A stretch of DNA of 55,689 nucleotides from Veillonella ratti (GCF_003992115.1 NZ_RQUX01000015.1:1-55689), one strand, 5' to 3'. Positions 1-8,305 are shown, counted from the stretch's first letter. The notes: generated by a model not told the origin, from the letters alone. Numbers and translations: made by a program.

Positions 1-80
1 TAATATTTTTTGTACCTTCTGAGTAATTATTATTTAACGCGCTGCCAGTAGTTCCAGTAATTTTTATACCTTGGATAAAT

Positions 81-111
81 AAAAACGCCTAAAAAATAAT
101 ATTCTAGGCGT
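81..111 (-). terminator. Intrinsic terminator downstream of integrase
   Basis: Inverted repeat ACGCCTA/TAGGCGT (85-91 with 105-111) and 13-nt loop. Read leftwards, the stem is followed by TTTTTATTTAT, so it terminates the minus-strand integrase transcript. Nothing else is recognisable in bases 1-80. Confidence 0.7.
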
Positions 112-192
112 GAGAATTATATGATACTAAACAAACTTGCAACATGATAAAGCTAGATAATACATAGGTTTATAGGCTGTTGTCATACGTGC

Positions 193-213
193 TATACGCA
201 ACGTATACGCAAC
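193..213. repeat. Two direct copies of TATACGCAAC, 11-bp period
   Basis: TATACGCAAC occurs at 193-202 and 204-213, just beyond the integrase stop, with a related GTATACGCC at 265-273 inside the gene. Short repeats one helical turn apart next to an integrase gene resemble arm-type or excisionase binding sites. This is inference from position and spacing only. Confidence 0.4.
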
Positions 214-214
214 A

Positions 215-1226
215 TCATTTTAGCAGTTTTATGGCTTTACGCAGCTGTAGCAAGGCTTTGTGCGTGTATACGCCATCTGTTTACATTGTTAGCAGCGTGG
301 CCAAGTAGCCGACGCTTAGCGTTGTAATTGGCATTAGCATTATCTAGCAATGTGGCAAAGGTGTGCCTACAATCATGCGTTGTATGCTTTGCATTAATAT
401 CACGCATAACTGATTTGAATTTGCGTGATATTTGTGCATAGGTTGGGATAGTATCACCAAGTAAATATTTAGTGTTATTTGATAGTAGTGACTGTATGAG
501 TGGCCATATTCGTTCATGTATTGGTATTATCCTGATTCCTGATTTAGTCTTGGACGTTTTAATATCAAAGTATTTTTGCTTAATATTAATATCTGTACGC
601 TTTAAATGCCGTAACTCTGTTGAGCGCATGCCACTGTAAAGCATTATAAGTGGTAAATAGGCATGGGGATTTTGACAATGCCATAGCTTGTTGATTTGTG
701 CAGTAGTAAAAGGCTTATGCGGGCGGACGGGTGTATTTCTTCCTATGGTAAGGTAGGTGGCTAAGTTTTTATCAGCCCATTCATTTATTACAGCAAAGTT
801 ATATAGTTGATGTATCAATGATCTAACTTTTTTTAAGCTGGCATAGGATAGGCCAACATTGAGCATATTATCCATTATGTTTTGTAATTGTCTATATTTA
901 ATGCTATCAATTGGCATAGTAGCAACAGCACCTAAATGCTTCAAGCTATTGATATAGCCATTGGCCGTTGAGGTACTGACATGTTTTGAATGGGTTGGAA
1001 ACCAAGCCTTATATATCTTGCCTAAAGTAATGCTTGGTTCAGGAATATCTTGATTGTTAAATTTTGACAGCGCATCCAAGGCATCAGGTTTAGTGGCATA
1101 ATAGCCGACGATGTGATAAATAGCACGGCCATTATTATCGTAAGCTATTGTTTTACGCACCATATATGGGCGACGCCTTTGACCAGATAATTTACAAATT
1201 TGTCCGTAGTTATTAGGTAATCTCAT
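215..1226 (-). pseudogene. Tyrosine-type site-specific recombinase (phage integrase), frameshifted at C-terminus
   Basis: Phage integrase of the tyrosine recombinase family, which cuts and rejoins DNA at attachment sites. Visible: an N-terminal AP2-like/arm-binding part, a SAM-like core-binding domain in the middle, and catalytic-domain motifs SGMRSTELRHL (first Arg), HDCRHTFATLL (His-x-x-Arg) and RRLLGHAANNV. The open frame then runs into 18 unrelated residues and stops at 237. In the +1 frame the sequence continues TDGVYTHKALLQL and stops at 215, which restores the expected tyrosine nucleophile motif. The break lies at 280-283, an AAA run on the coding strand. As read, the protein lacks its catalytic tyrosine. 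Either the gene is dead or one base is a sequencing error. ATG start at 1226 with AAGGGGG-type ribosome site upstream. Confidence 0.8.
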
Positions 1227-1270
1227 AATAATAACCCCCTTGTTGATTAAAAAGAAAGGAATAATTAATT

Positions 1271-1693
1271 ATGAAATTTTTAATTGTACTAAGTAAAGAA
1301 AATGTGAATGGTGAACGCACTAAAGTAACCTCTTATTTGCTAGGCGTACACAAGAAAAGCATGAAAGACCTGCTTGAACTGGCAAAAACGGAATATCCAG
1401 ATTGCTATTATATTGAAGATGATGGCACTATATTTGATGCATTGATACAGGATAAGGCATATAAAGATGGCAAGGTAGTTGATCTTACACCAATTCCGCC
1501 AACAGAATCTGAAATCAAGGTGCAGTCCGTTGAAGAAATTAAGAATAAATATAATGTACTCGATGAGGCGTTAAAAGATAAAATATTAACCGCCACACTA
1601 ACGGGTAATCAAGCAGTAATTGAAAAGCTACAGAATGAATATAAGCAAAATATGTTGAATATGGCTAAAGAATTAAAAGCGGTTAAAGGTTAG
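1271..1693 (+). CDS. Phage-associated hypothetical protein (140 aa)
   Basis: I do not recognise a named family. The protein is soluble, acidic in the middle, with a Lys/Glu-rich helical C-terminal third (VEEIKNKYNVLDEALKDKI onward) that could form a coiled coil. It begins 45 bp from the divergent integrase start and has AGAAAGGA upstream of the ATG. It leads a rightward run of small phage-type genes ending in the lysis cassette, so a tail-fibre accessory or assembly role is possible but only by position. Confidence 0.6.
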   Translation: MKFLIVLSKENVNGERTKVTSYLLGVHKKSMKDLLELAKTEYPDCYYIEDDGTIFDALIQDKAYKDGKVVDLTPIPPTESEIKVQSVEEIKNKYNVLDEALKDKILTATLTGNQAVIEKLQNEYKQNMLNMAKELKAVKG

Positions 1694-1704
1694 GGGGAAT
1701 CAAA

Positions 1705-1887
1705 ATGAAAAAGTATTGTGATTATTGCGCTAATGAATTATTAAAAAATGGCCGTTGTCCAGACAAAGAGTGCGTGCATAACTTATTAGTAGATATTTAT
1801 AACGATATTGAGGAGTTACAAGCAAAAGAAGCGGAAGAAGCAGGGCAAGATGTTGCTGATGATGTGACTGTTGAGAAAGGGGCGTAG
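1705..1887 (+). CDS. Small CxxC zinc-ribbon-like phage protein (60 aa)
   Basis: Sixty residues with CDYCANEL near the N-terminus and CPDKEC about ten residues later, a four-cysteine arrangement typical of a small zinc finger or ribbon, followed by an acidic Glu/Ala-rich helix. Preceded by AGGGGGAATCAAA and 11 bp after the upstream stop, consistent with one operon. Many tail-to-lysis intervals in Firmicute prophages carry such XkdX-like or zinc-finger mini-proteins. The exact role is unknown. Confidence 0.55.
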   Translation: MKKYCDYCANELLKNGRCPDKECVHNLLVDIYNDIEELQAKEAEEAGQDVADDVTVEKGA

Positions 1888-1893
1888 TATCAA

Positions 1894-2427
1894 ATGATGT
1901 TTTCAAGCACCCCACCAATAGAGCAAGTATTGATATATTTAGAACAGGTAATTACAACTAATATTTTGATTGATACATTAAATACTATGATTTTAGTTGT
2001 AATATTAGTGTGCATTGATACGTTCTTACGAATGCTAATTGAAGCCACAGAATATAACAAGGCAACTAATCGTGATGGTACATTGTTAAATATATTATTA
2101 GCATTAATCTGGCGTGGGTGGGAAACGGTAGCAGTCGATGGAAGGGCGAAACGGTTCCTTGCAAGCAAAGGCTTGCGCATGGCAACGTTTCAAAAGCTGG
2201 TTAAGCAATACCCTTGGTTTTTTATTTTGTCCTTACTAATGATGTTGGCGCCTGATACAGAAACATTAGGGATACGTACAGATATTCTATTGTCACAATT
2301 TTTCATGTACTGTCCTATCGTTTATGAATTAAGTAGCATTGTTGAAAAGCTTAGAGCATTAGACGCCAAGAATATTGTAGTAATAGAACGCTTAATAAGT
2401 TTGCTAGAAAGGGTTATCAAAAATTGA
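1894..2427 (+). CDS. Putative phage holin (177 aa)
   Basis: Membrane protein with a first hydrophobic segment around residues 24-42 (IDTLNTMILVVILVCIDTFL), a central region NATEYNKATNRDGTLLN-like that resembles the soluble loop of TcdE/phi-Cp holins, and further hydrophobic segments around 108-122 and 130-145. Its position directly before a second small membrane protein and the amidase endolysin supports a role in timing lysis. The stop overlaps the next TTG start by three bases, indicating translational coupling. Assignment is by topology and context. Confidence 0.6.
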   Translation: MMFSSTPPIEQVLIYLEQVITTNILIDTLNTMILVVILVCIDTFLRMLIEATEYNKATNRDGTLLNILLALIWRGWETVAVDGRAKRFLASKGLRMATFQKLVKQYPWFFILSLLMMLAPDTETLGIRTDILLSQFFMYCPIVYELSSIVEKLRALDAKNIVVIERLISLLERVIKN

Positions 2428-2756
2428 AAGAACTATTTAAAAGGATGTATGGAACTATAAAAGACATACCGTTAAAAACTATACGAAGTATTAGGCTTAC
2501 GTGGTCGATTATTACATTCTTTGCAATAGCCGTAACACCTTATATATGCACTGTCATGATGTATATCATGGCAGTGTTTTTTGATTACAAGCCTGATATT
2601 ATTTATAAATTTATGCCGCTAGGCATTAATTTAGGTTCAAGCATGTTATCCGCTGGCGTTATAGGGGCAGTCTTAGCACTAGCTAAGTCTATTGTTGATG
2701 TAAATCATAATGGGATTCCAGATGATTTTGAAAAAGATGATAATAAGAAAGGATGA
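2424..2756 (+). CDS. Small membrane protein of lysis cassette, holin-like (110 aa)
   Basis: Starts at TTG overlapping the previous stop. Two hydrophobic segments are visible, WSIITFFAIAVTPYICTVMM (about residues 27-46) and a second around 64-88, followed by a short calcium-loop-like tail DVNHNGIPDDFE. Size, topology and location between the putative holin and the endolysin suggest a second holin or antiholin. The ORF ends eight bases before the most probable endolysin ATG. Confidence 0.55.
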   Translation: MKELFKRMYGTIKDIPLKTIRSIRLTWSIITFFAIAVTPYICTVMMYIMAVFFDYKPDIIYKFMPLGINLGSSMLSAGVIGAVLALAKSIVDVNHNGIPDDFEKDDNKKG

Positions 2757-2763
2757 TTTTAAT

Positions 2764-3327
2764 ATGGTAAGAGTATTAGTAAATGCAGGACATGCACCAA
2801 ATGGAAATCCAGATCCAGGGGCTGTTGGCCCGACAGGATTACGTGAGAGCGATGTTGTTGCTAATGTTGGAGCATTAATACAGCAGTACCTAATTGCAGC
2901 AGGTGTACAAGCAGATTATATTCAGAATGATTCATTAGAATTAATTTGCCAAACGGCTAATCAAGGGAACTATGATTTATTCCTATCTATTCATTGTAAT
3001 TCTTTCAATGATACAGCTAAAGGCATTGAAGTATATACTAGTCGTGGTTGGACTAATTCAGATAACTTTGCTACATGTTTGATTAATCAAATGGCAAGTA
3101 CATTCCCAAGTCTTGATGTGCGTGCAGATTGGTCTGATGGTGATGTTGATAAGGAAGCCGGATTATATGTACTCAATAATACGGCAATGCCGGCAGCACT
3201 CTTTGAACTGCCTTTTATCAGTAATCCGAAAGAAGAAGAGTGGTTACGAAATGAAAACAATCAAGATGAAGCAGCTAAGGCATTGGCAAGGGGTGTAACT
3301 GATTATGTGGTACAGTATATGGTCTAA
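2764..3327 (+). CDS. N-acetylmuramoyl-L-alanine amidase (phage endolysin, Amidase_3)
   Basis: Zinc-dependent amidase that cleaves the bond between MurNAc and the first stem-peptide residue. The Amidase_3/LytC fold is visible from residue 1: MVRVLVNAGHAPNGNPDPGA carries the first metal His, LFLSIHCNSFND the second, and LPFISNPKEEEWL holds the catalytic Glu region (E in FELPF). The 187-residue catalytic domain has no separate wall-binding domain. A longer frame opens at 2710 but overlaps the preceding gene; ATG 2764 is preceded by AAGAAAGGA at suitable distance and begins exactly at the domain edge, so I chose it. Confidence 0.88.
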   Translation: MVRVLVNAGHAPNGNPDPGAVGPTGLRESDVVANVGALIQQYLIAAGVQADYIQNDSLELICQTANQGNYDLFLSIHCNSFNDTAKGIEVYTSRGWTNSDNFATCLINQMASTFPSLDVRADWSDGDVDKEAGLYVLNNTAMPAALFELPFISNPKEEEWLRNENNQDEAAKALARGVTDYVVQYMV

Positions 3328-3889
3328 GATTAAGCAGTATTGGCAGCCTATTATATATATGACTATTATATTAGTGGTGGTTGTTGTATGTTATGCTATT
3401 ATTATAAATAAGGAAGAGGTAAAAACAGAATCAAAGGTAATTACAAATTATGTAGTAAGATATGCACCGGTAGATGATTTTGCTAAAAGTATTAATGTAA
3501 GTCCTAATACGTCTAGTGATATCAGGCATGAAATTATAAATACAGAAAAGAGAAGTCCAGATGAACAATTTTATGTAGTAGCACCAAATTTAGAAAAAGC
3601 AGCAGCTACTACAGATAAAGCAATTAAAGATAATAATGGTAATTTACCAAAGGCTGTATTGGAAAAGACAGATAGAACAATAGTTACATCAAATGATACA
3701 AAGCAAGTTGTTGATGTTTATAAAATTAACTTGGCCAAAGAGCATAAAGTAAAAGTAGGGGTTACATATATTGATGAAAAGATATACCCTACTGTTGCAT
3801 ATCAATCAGGGAGAATTGAAGGTATGGTACAGTTAGAAGGAAGTAAAATAAAAGGAACAACAATTTTGTACACGGTAAAGCAATGGTGA
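3305..3889 (+). CDS. Membrane-anchored lysis-region protein, spanin-like (194 aa)
   Basis: One N-terminal transmembrane segment (IIYMTIILVVVVVCYAIII, about residues 15-33) followed by a roughly 160-residue exported domain without cysteines. It overlaps the endolysin 3' end by 23 bp. In a diderm host a phage needs to disrupt the outer membrane, and inner-membrane spanin subunits sit exactly here, so this is a reasonable candidate. Sequence alone does not prove it, and a general phage membrane protein is the alternative. A terminator follows at 3951. Confidence 0.5.
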   Translation: MWYSIWSKIKQYWQPIIYMTIILVVVVVCYAIIINKEEVKTESKVITNYVVRYAPVDDFAKSINVSPNTSSDIRHEIINTEKRSPDEQFYVVAPNLEKAAATTDKAIKDNNGNLPKAVLEKTDRTIVTSNDTKQVVDVYKINLAKEHKVKVGVTYIDEKIYPTVAYQSGRIEGMVQLEGSKIKGTTILYTVKQW

Positions 3890-3950
3890 AAGGTACGGTG
3901 ATCCATTTATCTCGGTGTATGAATCGTTAATCATGCATAGAAAAAGAAAA

Positions 3951-3996
3951 GCCCACAAAGCTAGATTAATTCTAACTCTGTGGGCACTTTTTTATT
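3951..3996 (+). terminator. Terminator of phage lysis operon
   Basis: GCCCACA (3951-3957) pairs with TGTGGGC (3979-3985), followed by ACTTTTTTTATTT. The loop contains a secondary TAGA/TCTA pairing. Confidence 0.8.
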
Positions 3997-4022
3997 TAAT
4001 ATGAAGTTACAATTCAAAAATC

Positions 4023-4151
4023 TCATGGGGGCACTTATGGGGGCAAAATGGGGGCAAATGTCTTCAATATCATGCAATAATATAAAATATCAAGTTTGCC
4101 ATAAATGCTTATTTTGTCTACATTTGCAATACATTGCAATATAGTGCAATA
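4023..4151. repeat. Clustered short direct repeats between prophage and tRNA-Gly
   Basis: Two sets. ATGGGGGCA occurs three times in 4024-4057 at 11-12 bp spacing. TTGCAATA occurs at 4124-4131 and 4134-4141 with a third near-copy GTGCAATA at 4144-4151, exactly 10 bp apart. Spacing near one helical turn next to a tRNA gene is what integrase or excisionase arm sites look like. No gene is visible in this 280-bp stretch. Confidence 0.5.
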
Positions 4152-4174
4152 TTTCAAAGAAATAATTTTAAGGT

Positions 4175-4248
4175 TGGAGCGGCCGATGGGAATCGAACCC
4201 ACCTCTACGGCTTGGGAAGCCGTCGTTCTACCGATGAACTACGGCCGC
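4175..4248 (-). tRNA. tRNA-Gly (CCC)
   Basis: Cloverleaf on the minus strand: 7-bp acceptor GCGGCCG/CGGCCGC, anticodon stem ACGGC/GCCGT with loop TTCCCAA (anticodon CCC), T-arm GGTTCGATTCC, discriminator U and an encoded CCA at 4175-4177. tRNA genes are frequent integration targets, and this one borders the prophage remnant. Confidence 0.95.
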
Positions 4249-4300
4249 ATGTTTGTACTCGTTCATTTTATCAAGTTTGTAAAGGTTTGTAAATAGTTTG

Positions 4301-4326
4301 TAGTCGGAATCGGAGATTGTCGACTA
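4301..4326. promoter_or_regulatory. Two-tier inverted repeat upstream of carbonic anhydrase
   Basis: TAGTCG/CGACTA arms enclose a second pairing AATC/GATT around a GGA centre. It lies between the tRNA-Gly 5' end and the carbonic anhydrase start, preceded by three TTTGTA repeats (4275-4301). Could be an operator or an RNA hairpin. No T-run follows, so it is not an ordinary terminator. Confidence 0.35.
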
Positions 4327-4492
4327 TACATCTGTAAAAATAGTCTAGTCGTATTAGCATCTATTATTAGTGTGTCACTCGATATGGCGTTGTCGGTGTT
4401 TTTTTGTATTTATTAAAATTTTTTAGATACCAACATCGAAAATCTGTGATATAGTTATAGTGAAGTAGTATTCCATTATGGAGGTGGCTGAC

Positions 4493-5098
4493 ATGTCATT
4501 ATTAGAAGAAGTTTTAAAAGCTAATGAAGCCTATGTGGCTGATATTATTAAAGAATACGGTGAAGCGGGGATGCCGTCCCCTAAGACACCGCAACGTCAT
4601 ATTGCCATTTTGACTTGTATGGATACGCGTCTGGTTGATTTATTGGAACGCACGATGGGGATCGACCGCGGCGATGCCAATGTGATTCGCGTAGCCGGTA
4701 ACTGCATTACCGATGTGTTCAGTGATGTTATTCGCAGTCTTGTGGTAAGTATTTACGAATTGGGGGCCAAAGAAATTTTCATTGTCGGTCATGAAGATTG
4801 CGGCATGGAAAAGACTTGTCCCGATGAATTGTCTAAGCGCATGATTGACCGCGGTATTTCGCCGGAAGCGATTACCATGATTCGTTGTGAAATGGATCGC
4901 TGGGCCAATAATTTCTGTCATTCTGAACAGAATGTAATTAAAGCGGTAGCACAGCTTCGTCAGAATCCACTCATTCCAAATGATGTTAAAATCCATGGTC
5001 TCATGTTAAACCCTTATACCAGTAAGCTGACTTTATTGGTAGACGGTAATAAGCCTCATGCAGAACTTGACTCTATGGCAGTTTGTAGCTGTTGCTAA
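4493..5098 (+). CDS. Beta-class carbonic anhydrase
   Basis: Interconverts CO2 and bicarbonate in the cytoplasm. The beta-class zinc site is visible: Cys42 and the Asp44/Arg46 dyad in ILTCMDTRL, then His100 and Cys103 in IVGHEDCGM. At 201 residues it belongs to the short type related to mycobacterial Rv1284 and Firmicute YbcF/YtiB-like enzymes. The frame opens at 4478, but GGAGGTGG lies at 4480-4487 and the ATG at 4493 is correctly spaced. The C-terminus is Cys-rich (MAVCSCC), and a degenerate copy of that tail follows the stop codon. Confidence 0.9.
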   Translation: MSLLEEVLKANEAYVADIIKEYGEAGMPSPKTPQRHIAILTCMDTRLVDLLERTMGIDRGDANVIRVAGNCITDVFSDVIRSLVVSIYELGAKEIFIVGHEDCGMEKTCPDELSKRMIDRGISPEAITMIRCEMDRWANNFCHSEQNVIKAVAQLRQNPLIPNDVKIHGLMLNPYTSKLTLLVDGNKPHAELDSMAVCSCC

Positions 5099-5164
5099 TG
5101 TTCACAATATGGCGGTTTGCCCCTGTTGTTAATTTAAAAAATTAAGATTCGGTTCGAAGCTGTA

Positions 5165-5193
5165 TAGTTTTGCCGGGGTGTCCGGCAAGACTA
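5165..5193 (+). promoter_or_regulatory. 12-bp hairpin between carbonic anhydrase and MFS gene
   Basis: TAGTTTTGCCGG (5165-5176) pairs completely with CCGGCAAGACTA (5182-5193), one G-U pair, five-base loop. No immediate T-run follows, so it may be a mRNA-processing or attenuator stem in the MFS 5' leader or a weak terminator. Confidence 0.45.
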
Positions 5194-5253
5194 TGGGATT
5201 AAGGTATAGGTTTTTGTTCTGGCAGTGAAACAGTACGATTGGGAGGTTTTAAT

Positions 5254-6624
5254 TTGGCTGTCAACAGAAGTAATCAAATATTAATCATCGTCATGATTGC
5301 GTCGTTTTTGACGCCATTTTGCGGCAGTTCCTTGAATATGTCCTTGCCGGATATCGGCCGCGAGTTTCATGCCGGTACGTCGGAGCTCAGTTGGGTTATT
5401 GAAACATTCCTATTGACCTGCGCCATTTTTACGGTGCCCATGGGTCAACTGGGAAATCGCATCGGCAAAAAGAAAGTTTTTTTAATCGGTACCATATTAT
5501 TTACGTTGAGCTCGTTGGTTATCCATTTTGCGCCGACTATTCATTGGCTCATGGTCTTGCGCGGGTTGCAGGGGATTGCGGCAGCCATGCTGTTCTCTAC
5601 GGGTACTGCGATTATTGCCTTAGTGTTTCCGCCGGAACGGCGCGGCTGGGCTATGGGTATGAACGTAGCGGTGGTGTATATCGGCTTGGCGGTGGGACCG
5701 GTTATCGGCGGCTTTTTGAACTATCGCTTCGGCTGGCAAAGCATTTTTTACTTTATCGCGTTTCTCGGTATGATTGCGACCATAATGACCATCCTTTTTA
5801 TGAAAGAAGATTGGGTTAATAAAGAGCAGGGCTATATGAATCCGATTAGTATTTTGCTGTACGCCGCATCGTTGGTTATGGGGCTTTACGGATTATCGGA
5901 GATTGTAAAATTGCCGGTAGCTAAGTATATTTTCGGAGCCGGTATTGTGACGACGATTATATATATTTGGTACGAAGCTCGTGCGGCCAAACCGCTCTTG
6001 CCGGTTCGTATTTTTCTGGAAAACAAGACGTTTGCGTTTTCTAATTTGGCATCCATGTTGAATTATAGCGCTACCTTTGCGATTGGCTTTTTATTATCCC
6101 TATATTTGCAGATGATTATGGGCTATGATTCGGAAGCAGCCGGTTGGTTCCTATTGGTTCAATCCATTGTAATGGCCGCCTTGTCGCCGGTTATGGGTTC
6201 CTTATCCGACCGTTACGGATCGGCCGTTTTGGCATCCACCGGGATGGGCGTTATTGCCGTAGGGCTCCTCGTGATGTGGACGGCTATGAATCTTTCATCG
6301 ACGGCCCTTATTATTACAGCCTTGATTATTGTGGGCATCGGGTTTGCCATGTTCTCGGCACCGAATAATAACGCTATTATGGGCTCGGTGCCGCCCGCTT
6401 ATTTTGGCATGGCCAGTTCTGTCATCAGTACAGTTCGTCTGTTGGGGCAGGTGCTTAGCATGGCGATTGTGGCCTCCATTTTGGCCCGTAATACGGGGGC
6501 AGCCGGAACGGCTATTGCTAATGTAGATAAGGCTATATTGTTGGCTAATATTCAATACAGTTTAATGGTATTTATGGCGTTTTGTGTAGTAGGTATTATT
6601 CCGTCTATGATTCGGAATAAATAA
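5254..6624 (+). CDS. MFS transporter, DHA2 (EmrB/QacA-type) multidrug efflux
   Basis: Proton-driven exporter in the inner membrane. About 456 residues with 12-14 hydrophobic segments; motif A GQLGNRIGKKK sits after the second segment, and GLQGIAAAMLF and GPVIGGFL (motif C-like) are characteristic of drug:H+ antiporters. The second half repeats the motif as SLSDRYG. The frame opens 15 bases earlier, but the ribosome site GGGAGG at 5241-5246 lies inside that extension, so the TTG at 5254 is the likely start. Substrate is not predictable. The GNAT gene follows after 12 bases, probably in the same operon. Confidence 0.85.
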   Translation: MAVNRSNQILIIVMIASFLTPFCGSSLNMSLPDIGREFHAGTSELSWVIETFLLTCAIFTVPMGQLGNRIGKKKVFLIGTILFTLSSLVIHFAPTIHWLMVLRGLQGIAAAMLFSTGTAIIALVFPPERRGWAMGMNVAVVYIGLAVGPVIGGFLNYRFGWQSIFYFIAFLGMIATIMTILFMKEDWVNKEQGYMNPISILLYAASLVMGLYGLSEIVKLPVAKYIFGAGIVTTIIYIWYEARAAKPLLPVRIFLENKTFAFSNLASMLNYSATFAIGFLLSLYLQMIMGYDSEAAGWFLLVQSIVMAALSPVMGSLSDRYGSAVLASTGMGVIAVGLLVMWTAMNLSSTALIITALIIVGIGFAMFSAPNNNAIMGSVPPAYFGMASSVISTVRLLGQVLSMAIVASILARNTGAAGTAIANVDKAILLANIQYSLMVFMAFCVVGIIPSMIRNK

Positions 6625-6636
6625 AGGAGTTACAGT

Positions 6637-7059
6637 ATGACGTGGAAAGTAGAAATCTATTCTGAATTGCCGGCTGAGGCGCGCGCGATTCGCCAAGCCG
6701 TATTCGTAGAGGAACAGGGCTTTCAAGAAGAGTTTGACGAAATAGATGATATGGAAGCCGCTCATTTGGTAGGCTTTATTGAAAACGAACCAGTTTGTAC
6801 GTGTCGCTTTTTTAGAGATAAAGATGAGGCGTCCACGTTTATTATCGGCCGTGTGGCTGTTATGAAAACGCACCGCGGACAGCAACTGGGAGCTAAGATT
6901 CTCTTGGCCGCGGAAGACTTTATTCGTGTCATGGGTGGTATTAAAACTAAGTTAGCCGCCCAAGTGCAGGCCAAAGGTTTTTATGAAACGCTCGGTTATA
7001 CGGCGGCCGGCGAAGTATTTGACGAGGAAGGTTGTCCGCATGTTTGGATGTATAAATAA
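6637..7059 (+). CDS. GNAT family N-acetyltransferase (YjcF-like)
   Basis: Acetyl-CoA dependent transferase of 140 residues. The N-terminal AIRQAVFVEEQGF is the YjcF/ElaA signature, and the acetyl-CoA binding segment is RVAVMKTHRGQQLGAKIL (Q/R-x-x-G-x-G/A type). The C-terminal HVWMYK is also typical of the subfamily. It follows the efflux gene at 12 bp with AAGGAG before the ATG. Substrate unknown. Confidence 0.85.
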   Translation: MTWKVEIYSELPAEARAIRQAVFVEEQGFQEEFDEIDDMEAAHLVGFIENEPVCTCRFFRDKDEASTFIIGRVAVMKTHRGQQLGAKILLAAEDFIRVMGGIKTKLAAQVQAKGFYETLGYTAAGEVFDEEGCPHVWMYK

Positions 7060-7126
7060 GTGCCTCGGCAACAAGCCGCTACGGGAGATGTAACGTGCAA
7101 CGTTCAAGCTAATATGGAAATAAATA

Positions 7127-7160
7127 AACGCCGTTCAGTACGAGTTGAACGGCGTTTTTA
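7127..7160 (+). terminator. Terminator after MFS-GNAT operon
   Basis: AACGCCGTTCA (7127-7137) pairs with TGAACGGCGTT (7146-7156), followed by TTTTA. The A-rich 5' side means it could also act on leftward transcripts from the lipid kinase gene. Confidence 0.85.
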
Positions 7161-7207
7161 TATGTATTGATTGAAGTTTTAATGCGGGTTCGCTATAGGC
7201 TTAGCGT

Positions 7208-8110
7208 TTATTTGTCTTTTTTGTTTGGCACATAGACTTGCAAAAAGCCCGGCAGTACTTCTAAATCAACCGGCATGAGCGGCCCCTTATTGCCATCCAT
7301 ATTGGTAGGCAATTCGATGTCGTCGAGCAAGGTGATTTTGGCTTTGCGCACTTTTAAAATCGTTACGTATTTCGAGGTGTAAATCGATCCGCGTAAGATA
7401 AGCGGTAAGATACGCAATATGTCCATGATGAAATATTCTTTAAAGATGATGATGCGCATATAGCCGTCATCAACCGAAGCCTGCGGCATGAATTTTTCAA
7501 AACTGGATACTACATTGGTAAGTAATGCGATTACCAATGGCGAGCGGATGGTAAAATCGTGGTCATCCGTTTGAATGTGAAAACTGTAATCCTTAGTGGT
7601 GAAAAGGGCTTGGCCCCCTTTTACAAAGTAGGCCAAAGGGCCAAGGAGTTGTTTTTCTTTAGGGGTTACTTCTTCTACTACTTTAGGAATAACGCCGGCG
7701 GCAATGTTGTTACAAAAATATTGATCGTTGCAGCGACCGATATCGACGCGGCGGATTTTACTGTTTTTTAACGCGCGAATAGCGGCTAACGGTTCCAGTG
7801 GAATGCCGAGGGCGCGCGACATATCGTTGACCGTACCTACCGGTACAAAGCCAAACTTGGCTTTACCGCCACCTTGGGCGATACCGTTTACCGTTTCATT
7901 AATGGTGCCGTCACCGCCCATGCAGAATACGGCGTCGTAGCCGTGCTCTGTGGCATATTTGGCAAATCGGGTCGCATCTCCGGCTTTGGTGGTAAATTTA
8001 ATTTCCATATGATCAAAGAGGGTGCTTAGTTGCCATTGCAGCTCCATGGCATACTGGGTGGCACGGCCTCCGCCTGAGACAGGATTTATTATAACTAAAC
8101 AGCGACTCAT
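7208..8110 (-). CDS. Diacylglycerol/sphingosine kinase family lipid kinase (YegS/DgkB/BmrU-type)
   Basis: Phosphorylates diacylglycerol or a related lipid with ATP at the inner face of the membrane. DAGK_cat domain at the N-terminus: VIINPVSGGGRA is the nucleotide-binding start, CMGGDGTINETVNGI the GGDGT motif, and VPVGTVNDMSRALGIP the substrate loop (PLGTxND in relatives). The C-terminal beta domain ends at residue 300, normal length. Transcribed alone leftwards. The ATG is preceded by GGGAGAACAT. Whether it serves lipid recycling or resistance cannot be told. Confidence 0.87.
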   Translation of the reverse strand: MSRCLVIINPVSGGGRATQYAMELQWQLSTLFDHMEIKFTTKAGDATRFAKYATEHGYDAVFCMGGDGTINETVNGIAQGGGKAKFGFVPVGTVNDMSRALGIPLEPLAAIRALKNSKIRRVDIGRCNDQYFCNNIAAGVIPKVVEEVTPKEKQLLGPLAYFVKGGQALFTTKDYSFHIQTDDHDFTIRSPLVIALLTNVVSSFEKFMPQASVDDGYMRIIIFKEYFIMDILRILPLILRGSIYTSKYVTILKVRKAKITLLDDIELPTNMDGNKGPLMPVDLEVLPGFLQVYVPNKKDK

Positions 8111-8305
8111 ATATGTTCTCCCGTTGTATTTTAGTTGACGCTTTGCAGATCTTACCTTTATAATTAGATTAATATAGTCTGCAGAAAATAAGCATACAGC
8201 CTTGTAATATCTATTATAAAGTATTTATACATTATAGTATACTAAAGATTGACTGTCACTACAAAGAGTAGGCTGAGTGCTATTCGCGAAAGTAGAGGAT
8301 TTACT

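Larger units (their letters stand above)
81..4174. mobile_element. Prophage remnant / small integrative element beside tRNA-Gly
   Basis: An integrase on the minus strand is followed by rightward small phage-type genes, two holin-like membrane proteins, an amidase endolysin and a membrane-anchored protein, ending in a terminator and then a tRNA gene. Head, packaging, tail and replication genes are absent between integrase and lysis genes, so this is a deleted prophage or an edge of a larger one continuing left of base 1. I found no duplicated tRNA 3' segment in bases 1-236, so the attachment sites and exact borders are not defined. Base composition is more A+T rich than the chromosomal genes to the right. 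Confidence 0.6.

Noticed and set aside
4175-4248. tRNA-Gly as proven attachment site of the prophage
   Set aside because: No duplicate of the tRNA 3' end was found near the integrase in bases 1-236, so only proximity supports it.
4105-4296. ORF of 63 codons across tRNA-Gly
   Set aside because: It reads antisense through a perfect tRNA gene, a usual false ORF.
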